DNA from: an uncultured Arthrobacter sp.
GTDB lineage: Bacteria; Actinomycetota; Actinomycetes; Actinomycetales; Micrococcaceae
Direction: 5' to 3'
Length of the DNA: 64,000 nucleotides
Assembly (NCBI RefSeq): GCF_947495145.1
Contig: NZ_CANLXP010000012.1
Location: 40,556-104,555, forward strand
The notes under the pieces were generated by a model. It saw only the letters and a list, made by a program, of their open reading frames with translations. It searched no databases and was not told the DNA's origin. Below, piece by piece: positions 1-12,402 of the stretch. The number at the start of each line of letters is the position of its first letter. The stretch's first letter is position 1. The position numbers and the translations under genes were made by a program.

Positions 1-3000
1 GTGCAGCCGACGGAAATCGCGCCGCCGGGAACGGCGGAGAATGCTGCTGTCGCAGCTGACAACGCCGCCCGCCGGGTCAAGCTCGACGATGGCGCCACCA
101 CCGATTTCCTGCGTGGCGCCAACATGGACCAGCCGCTGCCCTACCTCACGGCGGAGCAGCCGGTGCGGGTCAATTCATCGGCGACCTTCACCTCGCCCGT
201 TGTGTTCGATTTCCGCAACAGCTCCTGGAAGTTCCAGCCGCTGACCGCGCTCACCGCAACGAACGCCGCCGAGGTACAGCCCGTGGCGTTCGAGGGCGCG
301 CGTCCTGACGCACCGGAGAGCGTTGGCGGCGACCTCAAGATCGCGTCCTTCAACGTGCTGAACTACTTCACCACTACCGGCGACCAGCTGAGCGGGTGCA
401 CGTACTACGAGGACCGCGACGGCAATCCCGTCACGGTCCGAGGTGGCTGCGACGCGCGCGGCGCCGCGAATGCGGAAAACCTCGAGCGTCAGGAAGCGAA
501 GATCGTTGCGGCGATCAACGGGCTCGGCGCTGACGTCGTCTCCCTCGAGGAGATTGAGAACTCGGCCAAATTCGGCAAGGACCGCGATGCCGCCCTTGCC
601 ACGCTGACGTCCGCCCTCAACGAGGCTGCGCCAGGTGTGTGGGACTACGTCCGATCACCGGAGGCATTGCCCGCCATCGAGAACGAGGACGTCATCCGCA
701 CCGCGTTCATCTACAAGACCGCGGTTGTGGAGCCGGTTGGCGCGTCCGTCATCCTGGACGACAATGTGGCATTCTCGAACGCCCGCAAGCCCCTGGCTCA
801 GTCCTTCAACATCGTCGGCGGTGACGACTCCACCAAGTTCCTGGCCATCGCGAACCACTTCAAGTCCAAGGGATCGGGCACCGGCGAGAACGCAGACCAG
901 GGTGACGGACAGGGTGCATCCAACGCCGACCGCATCGAGCAGGCAACCGCTCTCGTCGAGTTCGCTGAACAGCTGAAGACTGACGCGGGCACCGACAAGG
1001 TCTTCCTCGCAGGGGACTTCAACTCCTACTCGGCCGAGGATCCAATGCAGATCCTGTACGACGCCGGCTACATAAACCAGGGCGCCAAGACCGACGGACA
1101 CTCCTACGTCTTCTCCGGACTCGTTGGTTCCCTTGACCACATCCTCGCCTCCCCCGCAGCAGACGCGACGGTGTCCGGCGTGGACGTATGGAACATCAAC
1201 GCGGTGGAATCCGTAGCGCTGGAGTACAGCCGCTACAACTACAACGCCACCGACTTCTACGAGCCGAACCAATTCAGGGCGAGTGACCACGATCCAGTGA
1301 TCGTCGGCCTGAACCTAGCACCGGCGGACACCACGACCGAGCTGAACCTCATGGGCATCAATGATTTCCACGGGCGTATCGACTCGAACACCGTGAAGTT
1401 CGCCGGAACGGTCGAGGAACTGCGCGCCCAGTACGGCGAGGAGAACTCGCTGTTCCTTTCCGCCGGCGACAACATCGGAGCATCGCTCTTCGCCTCCTCC
1501 GTTGCACAGGACCAGCCCACCATCGACGTTCTCAACGCTCTGGACCTCCGCGCTTCGGCAGTCGGAAACCACGAGTTCGACGGCGGTTTCGCTGACCTGA
1601 GCGGCCGCGTTGCCGACGCCGCGGACTTCCCCTACCTGGGAGCCAATGTGTACCAGAAGGGAACCACCACACCGGCGCTGCAGGAGTACGAGATCGTGGA
1701 CGTGGGCGGGATTGACGTCGCAATCATCGGTGCCGTCACCGAGGAGACACCGTCTCTGGTGAGCCCCGGTGGAATCGCCGACCTCGACTTCGGCGACCCC
1801 GTGGAGGCCGTGAATCGGGTGGCCCAGCAGATCGAGGACCAGGATCTGGCCGACGTTATCATCGCTGAATATCACGAGGGAGCCGGAGACGGCGCCGTCG
1901 AGGGCTCCACCATCGAGGCAGAGGTGGCCGCCGGAGGCGCGTTCGCTGACATCGTCACCGGCACCTCGCCGCTCGTGGACGCCATCTACACCGGCCACAC
2001 GCACAAGCAGTATGCGTGGGACGCTCCGGTACCCGGCGCTGAGGGCGAAACCCGCCCGATCGTTCAGACCGGTTCCTACGGTGAGTTCATCGGTCACATC
2101 ACCCTCACCGTTGATAACGCCACCGGAGAAGTTGAGTCGTACACGGCGCAGAACGTGGCGCGCACGACCACCGACCCGGCTGCGCTGGTAGCCACGTATC
2201 CGCGGGTTGCCGAGGTCAAGACGATCGTCGACGCGGCCCTCGCCGAAGCAGCAATCATCGGCAATCAGCCTGTCGGCTCAGTAACGGCTGACATCACCAC
2301 CGCCTTCGTCGGCGGTGTACGCGATGACCGGACCGCCGAGTCAACACTCGGGAACCTGGTCGCTGATTCCCTGCGGGCGTCACTCTCATCCACCGAACGC
2401 GGTGGCGCGGAGATCGGCGTCATCAACCCGGGTGGTCTGCGCAACGAGCTGTACTACGGCGAAGACGGCGTCATCACCTACGCCGAGGCGAATGCTGTGA
2501 TGCCTTTTGTGAACAACCTGTGGACCATCACCCTGACCGGTGAACAGTTCGTCACGATGCTCGAGCAGCAGTGGCAGCCGGAAGGTGCCTCGCGGTCCTT
2601 CCTGGCCCTCGGGCTGTCGGACAACGTGTCCTACACCTATAACCCGGATCTCGCTGCCGGTTCCCGCATTACCTCGGTCACGATTGACGGTGCCCCGTTG
2701 GATCCGGCCGAGGAGTACCGGATCGGCACGGTCAGCTTCCTGGCACAGGGCGGCGACAACTTCACCGTCTTTCAGGAGGGCACCGACGTCCGTGACTCCG
2801 GCCTGGTAGACCGCGATGCGTGGATCAGTTACATCGAGCAGAACAGCCCGCTGTCTCCGAGCTTCGACCGCCGCTCAGTGATCGTGAAGGATGCACCGGC
2901 CACCGTCACGGCTGGTGAGAGTGTCACCTTCGACGTCGCGAACCTGAATCTGACGTCGCTGGGCAGCCCGACCAACACCAGCCTGTCGGCGAGCTTCGTC

Positions 3001-3288
3001 GACGGCGCCGGCAAGGTCACCGAGTTGGGCACCACGACCGTCACGGATGGCGCAGCACAGGTCACCGTTACTGTGCCCGAAGCAACACCGGGGTCAGGCA
3101 GCATCGTCCTCGTCGCCAAGGAATCCGGCACGACGGTGACCCAACCGGTCACCATCGAGGCAGTCGCCGGAGCCGAGTGCGCCGCTCCGGAGAAGCCGAA
3201 GCGGGGCAAGGGCTTCGAGAAGCCGAACAGCTACGGCAAGGCAATGGCGGAGTACCGCAAGTGCCTTGCAGATGCCCGTCGCGGCTAG
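1..3288 (+). CDS. ExeM/NucH-type nuclease fused to 5'-nucleotidase (5' end missing)
   Basis: The frame is open from base 1, so the real start, signal peptide and any N-terminal domains probably lie upstream. About residues 110-440 are an endonuclease/exonuclease/phosphatase domain of the ExeM/NucH type (KIASFNVLNYF, EIEN, GDFNSY, SDHDPVIV). About 450-950 are a calcineurin-like 5'-nucleotidase (GINDFHGRID, GNHEFD, GHTHKQY) followed by its substrate domain. An Ig-like segment of about 80 residues and a basic tail end the protein; there is no LPXTG anchor. Known relatives are secreted enzymes that degrade extracellular DNA and nucleotides for phosphate or nucleoside uptake, and the fused form would cut DNA and dephosphorylate the products. 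A strong bidirectional terminator follows. The family call is firm; substrate is inferred. Confidence 0.9.
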   Translation: MQPTEIAPPGTAENAAVAADNAARRVKLDDGATTDFLRGANMDQPLPYLTAEQPVRVNSSATFTSPVVFDFRNSSWKFQPLTALTATNAAEVQPVAFEGARPDAPESVGGDLKIASFNVLNYFTTTGDQLSGCTYYEDRDGNPVTVRGGCDARGAANAENLERQEAKIVAAINGLGADVVSLEEIENSAKFGKDRDAALATLTSALNEAAPGVWDYVRSPEALPAIENEDVIRTAFIYKTAVVEPVGASVILDDNVAFSNARKPLAQSFNIVGGDDSTKFLAIANHFKSKGSGTGENADQGDGQGASNADRIEQATALVEFAEQLKTDAGTDKVFLAGDFNSYSAEDPMQILYDAGYINQGAKTDGHSYVFSGLVGSLDHILASPAADATVSGVDVWNINAVESVALEYSRYNYNATDFYEPNQFRASDHDPVIVGLNLAPADTTTELNLMGINDFHGRIDSNTVKFAGTVEELRAQYGEENSLFLSAGDNIGASLFASSVAQDQPTIDVLNALDLRASAVGNHEFDGGFADLSGRVADAADFPYLGANVYQKGTTTPALQEYEIVDVGGIDVAIIGAVTEETPSLVSPGGIADLDFGDPVEAVNRVAQQIEDQDLADVIIAEYHEGAGDGAVEGSTIEAEVAAGGAFADIVTGTSPLVDAIYTGHTHKQYAWDAPVPGAEGETRPIVQTGSYGEFIGHITLTVDNATGEVESYTAQNVARTTTDPAALVATYPRVAEVKTIVDAALAEAAIIGNQPVGSVTADITTAFVGGVRDDRTAESTLGNLVADSLRASLSSTERGGAEIGVINPGGLRNELYYGEDGVITYAEANAVMPFVNNLWTITLTGEQFVTMLEQQWQPEGASRSFLALGLSDNVSYTYNPDLAAGSRITSVTIDGAPLDPAEEYRIGTVSFLAQGGDNFTVFQEGTDVRDSGLVDRDAWISYIEQNSPLSPSFDRRSVIVKDAPATVTAGESVTFDVANLNLTSLGSPTNTSLSASFVDGAGKVTELGTTTVTDGAAQVTVTVPEATPGSGSIVLVAKESGTTVTQPVTIEAVAGAECAAPEKPKRGKGFEKPNSYGKAMAEYRKCLADARRG

Positions 3289-3322
3289 ATGCTGTCGGGG
3301 TGATGTAGGACCCTTGCAACAC

Positions 3323-3368
3323 AACGAAAAGCGCTCCTCCGGCACGTGCCTGAGGAGCGCTTTTCGTT
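3323..3368. terminator. bidirectional terminator
   Basis: A 17-bp perfect inverted repeat (3323-3339 with 3352-3368) has a 12-base loop and an A run on one side, T run on the other. It sits between two convergent genes and should stop transcription from both. Confidence 0.9.
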
Positions 3369-3388
3369 AGGCGCAGGCGACTTCCAGG

Positions 3389-5305
3389 TCAGGCGAGGAT
3401 CGCGCACGCGATGTCATCTGCATCAAGCAGCGTACGACCTCCTGCATCGAGCGGAGCACCGGCCTCTGCGGCGATCGCAGTTCCCCACTGCACTGAGCTG
3501 AGCTGCAGTCCCACGACGAAGAGTTTCTCCTGGATTAGACCGTTGGCGCCCACAGCCCGGTACGGCGGTTTGGTGACGTCCAGTCCGGGCGAAATCTCCG
3601 GCACACCGTCCTCGGACATGGTGGTTCGCGCCCGGACCAAACCCTCCTCCAGCAGCCGGCGGAGCAGGACCGACCGGTTCTGGGCCACCCGGTTGGCCGG
3701 CATCATCGCCTCGACGAGGAAGCCGGCGTCGTACTTGCTGCCCTCCACCCAGGGCGAGGAGACGGTGAACCTGCGCAGCTCGGGATCCAGCTCGAACCGC
3801 GGCGCCGGACCCGCGAAGCGCACGACGCCGGCCCGCGCCAACGCTGCCAGCTGCTCGATGCGCAGGGCAGGCGGGCCGCTCGCGAGGCCCTCCACAAGCG
3901 GCTCGAACCAGCCGCGCAACTCCGCTGTCCACGACGCCTCAGTAAGGCCACCGTCGGCCACGACCTGCTTGATGACGGTGCGGCCAGCGTTCATCGCGCC
4001 GATAGCAACCTTCAGGGGATCGTCCTCGCCGCGCTCGGACCCGGCCGCGTCCCCCTCCAGATAGTCCAGCACCGCCCGGTTGTATTCCTCCTCGGAAGCA
4101 AACCGGTGCCGCCCGAACGGCCGCGCGAGCGCTTCCAGGTTCAACCGGTCGGCGAGTGGCACGGTACTGCCGAGGAGTTCCTCCAACCGGCGGCGCCAGA
4201 CACTGTCTGCGTCCGCCAGCACGTCCTGCAGTGACGTAAGGAATGAATCCGCCAAGCCTGAGGTGCGGGCCAGCGTGCTGTAGTAGGCCCACACGGCGTC
4301 ACGGTGCAGCAACGGCCACAGGTCGTGGTCGAAGCCGGGCTGGATACCGTCTGCTGCGAAACTGCCGGCGCGTTCCGGCGTGCAGTAGCGGAGCCGGACG
4401 CTGCGTGGAACGTAGCTGTCGAGTTTCGCCTTCGCCCGGTAGGGCGTGCCACGACGGGAAGCCGCGACAACCAGCGGCTCCTGGCCCGAGGGTTGGTATG
4501 TCAAAGCTCGCCCTGCCGGTTCGCCGTTCGGGACGAACTTGCCGCCACGGCCCTCGGTGAGGTGGGTGATGATGTCGAAGAAGTTGAGTCCCAGCCCGCG
4601 CACCAGCACCGGTTTGCGTGCCGGAAGTCGATTCCAGTTCACATCGGCCGGGACGTTCGGCGGCCAGTACTGCAGACCGAGTCGGGCAGCGCCGTCGCGC
4701 AACTTTTCCTGCTCAGGGTTGAGCTGCGCGGGAAGGTGTCCAACCGCAAGCACGACGGCGTCAGTTCCCACTGTGCCGTCCTCACCGAGTTCCACCCGGA
4801 AGCCCGATTCCAGCGGCACTACATGTTGTGCTTCAGCACGGTGCACAACGACATCGAAACCGGCTCCAAGCCGCTCCATCAGCGAGCTGTAGATCCATTC
4901 GAGGTAGCGGCCGTACAGCGCGCGGCTGGGGAAGTCGGCGGACGTCAGGGACTGCAACTCTGCGAGATCATCGTCGCTGAGCCGGCCATCCGGTGCCCCA
5001 TCCATCAGTCGCCGCCAGTCATCGAAGGACACCGGAACGGGCGACGGCGCACGTTCGGCGGCAGCCTGTCCCACCGGCACCACGGTGGGAAACAGCGCCG
5101 GAGTGTTCATGAGGAAATGCCGCGACTGGTCTGTCCGCCAGACGTGACCGGGACCGGGCTCGTAGGGCTCGATCAGATGGACGGTGACTCGCGGCCGGGT
5201 TCCTTCGGGGAGAGCTGCCCAGTTCGCTGCCAGGCGTTCGAGTACGGACGTACCGCGTGGACCGGCGCCAAGAATGGCTGCCGTCACCGTCCGCGTCGTT
5301 TCCAT
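3389..5305 (-). CDS. FAD/NAD(P)-binding protein
   Basis: A 638-residue protein with an N-terminal dinucleotide-binding fold (GAGPRGTSVLERL at residues 13-25) typical of the large FAD-NAD(P)-binding family (Pfam PF13454 type). The segment HFLMNTP and the second nucleotide-binding stretch LVRGLGLNFFD fit this family. These proteins are usually described as hydroxyacylglutathione-like or adenylate-forming neighbours without a proven substrate, so no reaction is assigned. The start is the ATG at 5303-5305. TAACCT lies six bases upstream of it with no Shine-Dalgarno sequence, so the transcript is probably leaderless. The gene stands alone between a terminator and the UvrA-like gene on the same strand. 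Confidence 0.8.
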   Translation of the reverse strand: METTRTVTAAILGAGPRGTSVLERLAANWAALPEGTRPRVTVHLIEPYEPGPGHVWRTDQSRHFLMNTPALFPTVVPVGQAAAERAPSPVPVSFDDWRRLMDGAPDGRLSDDDLAELQSLTSADFPSRALYGRYLEWIYSSLMERLGAGFDVVVHRAEAQHVVPLESGFRVELGEDGTVGTDAVVLAVGHLPAQLNPEQEKLRDGAARLGLQYWPPNVPADVNWNRLPARKPVLVRGLGLNFFDIITHLTEGRGGKFVPNGEPAGRALTYQPSGQEPLVVAASRRGTPYRAKAKLDSYVPRSVRLRYCTPERAGSFAADGIQPGFDHDLWPLLHRDAVWAYYSTLARTSGLADSFLTSLQDVLADADSVWRRRLEELLGSTVPLADRLNLEALARPFGRHRFASEEEYNRAVLDYLEGDAAGSERGEDDPLKVAIGAMNAGRTVIKQVVADGGLTEASWTAELRGWFEPLVEGLASGPPALRIEQLAALARAGVVRFAGPAPRFELDPELRRFTVSSPWVEGSKYDAGFLVEAMMPANRVAQNRSVLLRRLLEEGLVRARTTMSEDGVPEISPGLDVTKPPYRAVGANGLIQEKLFVVGLQLSSVQWGTAIAAEAGAPLDAGGRTLLDADDIACAILA

Positions 5306-5347
5306 CCGTCTAGGTTATCGGCCGGCTGGACCGGCCCGTTCACGCCG

Positions 5348-7720
<2,373 letters not shown>

Positions 7721-7798
7721 TGCCCCATTCAACCAGTTGCGGTCTCCGATGGGCAGGGTTTTTTGGAGCGCTGGCGCTACGCCACCCGGCAGGTTGCC

Positions 7799-7811
7799 TA
7801 AGATAACGGCA
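7799..7811 (+). promoter_or_regulatory. leaderless -10 box for the S9 peptidase
   Basis: TAAGAT at 7799-7804 lies six bases before the ATG at 7811 and no Shine-Dalgarno sequence is seen, the standard geometry of actinobacterial leaderless promoters. Confidence 0.5.
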
Positions 7812-9901
7812 TGACGTCTACCGTGCCTGACCCCATCCCTACAAGTGACGACGAATTCCTCTGGCTTGAAGACATCTATGGAGACAAACCCCTCGACTGG
7901 GTGCGCGGCCAGAACGCGGTGACCGAGGCGGAACTCGTCAATGAGCAGTTCCTGGCCGGCGAACAGCGTCTCCTCGAGGTGCTCGATTCGACCGACCGGA
8001 TACCGATGGTGGCCAAACGGGGCGAGCACTACTACAACTTCTGGCGGGACAAAGAACATCCGAAAGGACTGTGGCGGCGGACCACCTGGGACAGTTACCG
8101 GACTGATGCCCCGGAGTGGGACGTCCTTCTCGACGTGGACGAGCTGGCCGCTGCGGAGGGTCAGGAGTGGGTCTGGGGAGGCGCGATCTTCCTGCGCCCC
8201 GCCGACGGCGAACCCTACCGTCGCGCGCTGGTTGCGCTCTCCCCTGACGGCGGCGACGCGCAGCGCTACCGCGAGTACGACGTCGTTGACCGCTCCTTCG
8301 TGGAGGGCGGCTTCGACATTCCGGTTGCGAAGAGCAGGATCAGCTGGGCGGGGCCGGACACGCTGCACGTCGGCACTGATTTTGGCCCCGGATCAATGAC
8401 CACGAGTTCCTATCCCCGGACGGTACGGACCCTCCGCCGTGGCGAGCCGCTCGAAGCTGCGCACCTTTACTTCGAGATCCCCGAAAACTCGATGATGGCT
8501 GCCGTGGCGCACGATCAGACGCCCGGCTTCGAACGCGATATCGCCGCTCACATCGTCGACTTCTACTCCAGCCGCACTTATTTGCGCCGCGAGGATGAGT
8601 GGGTGCACATCGACGTCCCCGATGACGTCAACGTGTCACTGCACCGTCAGTGGCTGCTATTGCGCCCGCGCACGGATTTCGAGCTCGACGGCGTCACGTA
8701 CCGCGGCGGTTCTCTGCAGGCAGCGCTGCTGGAGGATTTCCTCGCCGGCCACCGCGCACTGACCACGGTGTTCGAGCCGGATGAGCACACCGCCCTGCAG
8801 TCCTGGAGTTGGACGCGCGATTACCTTCTGCTCAACCTCCTGAAGGATGTCTCTTCGGAGATCCGCGTGCTCAACCCCGCTGATTCCTGGTCCGCTGAAC
8901 TGCTGGATGCCTGTCCCCCTTTTCATTCGGTGGATGCCTACGCAGTGGATGACGAAGACGACGACGCCGGCAACGACTACTGGCTCGTCGCCACCGGCTT
9001 CCTCACTCCCACGACGGTGGTGCGCGGCACCATTGGTGGGACGCATGAGGAAGTGAAGGCGTCGCCGTCGTACTTCGATGAGTCCGCTTTCGAGGTTTCG
9101 CAGCACTTCGCGGTATCCAGCGACGGCACCCGGGTGCCCTATTTCCAGGTGGCGCCGAAAGGCCTGGTGCTCGACGGCGGCAACCCGACCCTGCTCTCCG
9201 GGTACGGCGGGTTCGAGCATGCCATGACGCCCGCGTACAGCGGCGTGATTGGACGTGGCTGGCTGGAACGGCGGACCGAGGACGGGCGATCCGGTGTGTA
9301 CGTGTTGGCCAACATCCGGGGCGGCGGTGAGTATGGTCCGGCATGGCACCAGGCCGCGCTGCACGCAAACCGGCACCGTGCGTACGAGGACTTCGCCGCC
9401 ATCGCCCAGGACCTGGTGGCTCGGGGGGTCACCCGTCCGGAGCTGCTCGGCTGCACGGGCAGGAGCAACGGCGGGCTCTTGGTGGGCAACATGCTGACGC
9501 AGTATCCGCACCTGTTCGGCGCCATCTCGTGCGGTGTGCCGCTGCTGGACATGAAGAGGTACACCAAGCTCTCTGCCGGGTACTCGTGGATTGCCGAGTA
9601 CGGCGACCCCGACAAGCCCGAGCAGTGGGAATACGTGCAGACGTTCTCGCCGTACCACCGGCTGCAGGAAGGTACGGCGTACCCGAAGACCCTGATCTGG
9701 GCGGCGACCAGCGACGACCGGGTTGGCCCTGTTCAGGCGCGGAAGATGGCCGCGCGGATGAAGGCGCTCGGGGTTGGCAACGTGTGGTTCCACGAGGCGC
9801 TGGAGGGCGGGCATGCCGGGGCGTCGGATAACCGTCAGGCAGCGCGGATGCACGCCATGTCCCACGAGTTTGTGTGGAAGGCGCTGACGGGTCAGCTGTA
9901 G
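7811..9901 (+). CDS. prolyl oligopeptidase family (S9A) serine peptidase
   Basis: A 696-residue cytosolic peptidase with an N-terminal beta-propeller-type region (about 1-420) and a C-terminal alpha/beta hydrolase domain. The catalytic triad can be read: Ser552 in GRSNGG, Asp636 in SDDRV and His668 in EGGHAG. The motif NIRGGGEYGPAWH before the serine is characteristic of S9A oligopeptidases. Such enzymes cut short peptides after proline or basic residues; the exact specificity cannot be read. The gene diverges from the uvrA-like gene, 90 bp away, and is followed by a short palindrome and tRNA-Ser. Confidence 0.93.
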   Translation: MTSTVPDPIPTSDDEFLWLEDIYGDKPLDWVRGQNAVTEAELVNEQFLAGEQRLLEVLDSTDRIPMVAKRGEHYYNFWRDKEHPKGLWRRTTWDSYRTDAPEWDVLLDVDELAAAEGQEWVWGGAIFLRPADGEPYRRALVALSPDGGDAQRYREYDVVDRSFVEGGFDIPVAKSRISWAGPDTLHVGTDFGPGSMTTSSYPRTVRTLRRGEPLEAAHLYFEIPENSMMAAVAHDQTPGFERDIAAHIVDFYSSRTYLRREDEWVHIDVPDDVNVSLHRQWLLLRPRTDFELDGVTYRGGSLQAALLEDFLAGHRALTTVFEPDEHTALQSWSWTRDYLLLNLLKDVSSEIRVLNPADSWSAELLDACPPFHSVDAYAVDDEDDDAGNDYWLVATGFLTPTTVVRGTIGGTHEEVKASPSYFDESAFEVSQHFAVSSDGTRVPYFQVAPKGLVLDGGNPTLLSGYGGFEHAMTPAYSGVIGRGWLERRTEDGRSGVYVLANIRGGGEYGPAWHQAALHANRHRAYEDFAAIAQDLVARGVTRPELLGCTGRSNGGLLVGNMLTQYPHLFGAISCGVPLLDMKRYTKLSAGYSWIAEYGDPDKPEQWEYVQTFSPYHRLQEGTAYPKTLIWAATSDDRVGPVQARKMAARMKALGVGNVWFHEALEGGHAGASDNRQAARMHAMSHEFVWKALTGQL

Positions 9902-9917
9902 CGCCGGCGCTATTTTG
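9900..9917 (+). terminator. possible weak terminator
   Basis: The 12-bp palindrome AGCGCCGGCGCT overlaps the stop region of the peptidase gene and is followed by ATTTTG. The stem is short, so this is tentative. Confidence 0.3.
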
Positions 9918-9966
9918 CTCTTGCCCGAAGGTTCTGGGTAGTCTTGGGTGGCTAGTAATAGCTGCT

Positions 9967-10054
9967 GGAGACGTGCCAGAGCGGCCGAATGGGCTTCACT
10001 GCTAATGAAGTGTGGGCCTAAAGCCTACCGGGGGTTCAAATCCCCCCGTCTCCG
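9967..10054 (+). tRNA. tRNA-Ser(GCT)
   Basis: A class II tRNA of about 88 bases. The acceptor arms GGAGACG and CGTCTCC pair, the anticodon loop CTGCTAA reads GCT between CTTCA-like and TGAAG arms, a long variable arm follows, and the T loop GTTCAAAT is intact. CCA is not encoded. It decodes AGC/AGU. Confidence 0.95.
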
Positions 10055-10061
10055 CGTTACT

Positions 10062-10100
10062 CGAAAGGCGCCCCGGTTCTGAACCGGGGCGCCTTTCGTT
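10062..10100. terminator. strong terminator after tRNA-Ser
   Basis: An 18-bp perfect inverted repeat (10062-10079 with 10081-10098) followed by TT. Its flanking A and T runs suggest it may also work on the opposite strand, facing recQ. Confidence 0.85.
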
Positions 10101-10176
10101 TGCCTTCGGGTTTCGTTGCCTTCGGGCTGGATTCCGTTGGGCAGCGCTACTACCGGATGTGCCTGGCCAAGGCCTG

Positions 10177-12291
10177 TCAGGCCTTCAGCGCGAGGACAAA
10201 GGGCAGCACTTCCTGGGCGCCGGCCTGCCGGAGCGCACGTCCGGCAACAGTCAGGCTCCAGCGGCTGTCCGCCAGGTCATCGACCAGCAGCACCGGTCCG
10301 GGATTGGCCCCGAACCAGACGCGGCCCTCGTCAGGAACCGCGAACCTGTCCCACACCGATGCGAGACGAAACGCGCTGTTACCGCCGGAGCTGCCGCTCG
10401 GCCACCCCTGCGGCAGTTGAAGCGCCCCAAGATAAGGGATTCGGCCGACGCCGGCCAGGCTTTCAGCGAGCGAACGGATCAGGAGGGGCCGCCGCCGGGA
10501 GGGCATGCTGACCACCGCCACCGGCCTGGAGTCCCACTGCCATTCGGCAAGCACGCGCACGCACGCCTGCACGGCTGCCGGATCCAGGGCCGCGTCCGGA
10601 GACGAGTCAGCGAGCAGCTCGCGCACCCGATTTCCCCAACCGAGGTCAGTCATGCGGGCGAGGGCACGTCCGGCGGAAATCTGTTGGTCCGCTGCAATCC
10701 GACCCTTCACCGGGACACCGAGCTTGTCCATCCCGGACGGCCATTGCCCCCTGGGTTCCAGGAGGACGCCGACCCTGCCGAGTGCGCTGCCCGCGCTCTC
10801 CGATGCATCATGGGACACCTCGTCCGAGTACCAGGGCGCGGCGCAGTTGTCGCAGCGCCCACACGGAGCGGCAGTGGGATCATCGAGCGCAGCCGCGAGG
10901 AACTCCATCCGGCAATCGCTGGTGTTCTCATAGTCCAGCATCGAATTCTGTTCCTGCACCCGGGCCTTCGAAATGCGCGCATACCGCTCGCGGTCGTACT
11001 CCCAGGGCTTCCCGGTTGCCTGCCAGCCCCCGGTTACCTTTTGTACGGCGCCGTCCACGTCAAGCACTTTCAGGAGGAGCTCAAGCGGTGAGCGCCGGAC
11101 GTCAACCCGGGTTTCCAGTGCGGGCGTGGACAGTACAGCGCCTCCGGCCAGTTCCTCCAGAATTCGCTGCGCCTTGTCCTCAGCGGGCATGGAAGCGGTA
11201 GCAAAGTACTCCCAGATTTCGCGGTCCTCATTGCCCGGAAGCAGCAACACGTCCGCGTTGGGAGTTCCTCGGCCCGCCCTGCCCACCTGCTGGTAGTAGG
11301 CAACCGGGGAAGATGGCGCCCCGAGGTGGACCACGAACCCCAGGTCCGGCTTGTCGAACCCCATGCCGAGTGCGCTCGTGGCGACCAGCGCCTTCACCTC
11401 GTTGTTCTTCAGCGCCTTCTCTGCCGCTTCCCGGTCCGCCGGATCAGTGCGCCCTGTATAGGCCAGGACCGCGTGACCGCTCTCGCGCAGCAGCCGGGCA
11501 GTGTCTTCTGCAGCGGAAACGGTGAGGGTGTAGATGATGCCGCTGCCGGGTAGATCTCCCAGGTGTGTCAGGAGCCAGGCCAGCCGCGAACGCGGACTGG
11601 GAAGGCGAAGGACCCCCAGCCGGAGCGACTTGCGGGCAAGCTCTCCGCGCAGCGTGTAAACGGCGGTTCCATCGGAGCCGAGCTGGTCTTCAACGTCCTT
11701 GACCACCCGTGAGTTGGCGGTGGCCGTAGTTGCGAGGACCGGCACGCCGTCGGGAAGCGTAGTGATCAGGTCGCGGAGGCGCCGGTAGTCCGGCCTGAAG
11801 TCATGCCCCCAGTCAGAAATGCAGTGCGCCTCGTCAATCACCAGCAACCCGGTGCGCCGGATGAGTTCGGGTAGCTGGTTCTCACGGAAGGCCGGATTAT
11901 TGAGCCGTTCAGGAGACACCAGCAGCACGTCCAACTGGTTCGCTTCCAGCTGCCCGGTGATTTCCTGCCACTCCGTCTGGTTTGCGGAATTAATCGCCGC
12001 AGCGCGCACCCCGGCGCGTTCAGCCGCCGCCACCTGATCCCGCATCAACGCCAGCAGCGGCGACACAATCAGGGTTGGACCGGCACCTGCTGATCGCAGT
12101 AGAAGGCTCGCAACGAAGTAGACGGCCGATTTTCCCCATCCGGTGCGTTGGACCACCAGTGCCCGGCGGCCCCCATTAACCAGTGCTTCGATCGCCTCGA
12201 ACTGACCCTCATGAAAGACGGCGTCCTCACGCCCGACAAGCGACCGGAGGATGGAGAGCGCCTGCTGGTGCAGGGTGGTTGTTTCAGCCAT
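10177..12291 (-). CDS. recQ: RecQ-family DNA helicase with phosphoribosyltransferase-like tail
   Basis: About 704 residues from the ATG at 12289-12291; the frame stays open to 12450 but homology starts at MAETTTLHQQ. Helicase motifs are clear: QRTGWGKSAVYF (Walker A variant), DEAHCISDWGHDFRPDYR (DEAH box), TATAN, and QQVGRAGRG (motif VI). A zinc-binding region follows with CGRCDNC. The last roughly 110 residues look unlike the HRDC domain of classic RecQ: VLLVDDLADSRWSLTVAG resembles a type I phosphoribosyltransferase PRPP loop. RecQ unwinds DNA 3' to 5' in recombination and fork repair. The role of the tail is unknown. It is alone on its strand, diverging from the phosphomannomutase gene. 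Confidence 0.9.
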   Translation of the reverse strand: MAETTTLHQQALSILRSLVGREDAVFHEGQFEAIEALVNGGRRALVVQRTGWGKSAVYFVASLLLRSAGAGPTLIVSPLLALMRDQVAAAERAGVRAAAINSANQTEWQEITGQLEANQLDVLLVSPERLNNPAFRENQLPELIRRTGLLVIDEAHCISDWGHDFRPDYRRLRDLITTLPDGVPVLATTATANSRVVKDVEDQLGSDGTAVYTLRGELARKSLRLGVLRLPSPRSRLAWLLTHLGDLPGSGIIYTLTVSAAEDTARLLRESGHAVLAYTGRTDPADREAAEKALKNNEVKALVATSALGMGFDKPDLGFVVHLGAPSSPVAYYQQVGRAGRGTPNADVLLLPGNEDREIWEYFATASMPAEDKAQRILEELAGGAVLSTPALETRVDVRRSPLELLLKVLDVDGAVQKVTGGWQATGKPWEYDRERYARISKARVQEQNSMLDYENTSDCRMEFLAAALDDPTAAPCGRCDNCAAPWYSDEVSHDASESAGSALGRVGVLLEPRGQWPSGMDKLGVPVKGRIAADQQISAGRALARMTDLGWGNRVRELLADSSPDAALDPAAVQACVRVLAEWQWDSRPVAVVSMPSRRRPLLIRSLAESLAGVGRIPYLGALQLPQGWPSGSSGGNSAFRLASVWDRFAVPDEGRVWFGANPGPVLLVDDLADSRWSLTVAGRALRQAGAQEVLPFVLALKA

Positions 12292-12402
12292 GCGCCCCAG
12301 TATGGCAGTTGCTACCGACGGTTTCGCCGGGCCGTTGGCTCTATGTGGACAACCGCCGTCGTCCATTACTCCCCACCCCGTCGAAGGACTGATCCGAACG
12401 GT

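Noticed and set aside
7721..8368. N-terminal extension of the UvrA-like frame
   Set aside because: No UvrA similarity before MHIADAHDL and it overlaps the divergent peptidase gene.
8657..9865. 402-codon minus-strand frame
   Set aside because: Antisense to the S9 peptidase with its intact catalytic triad.
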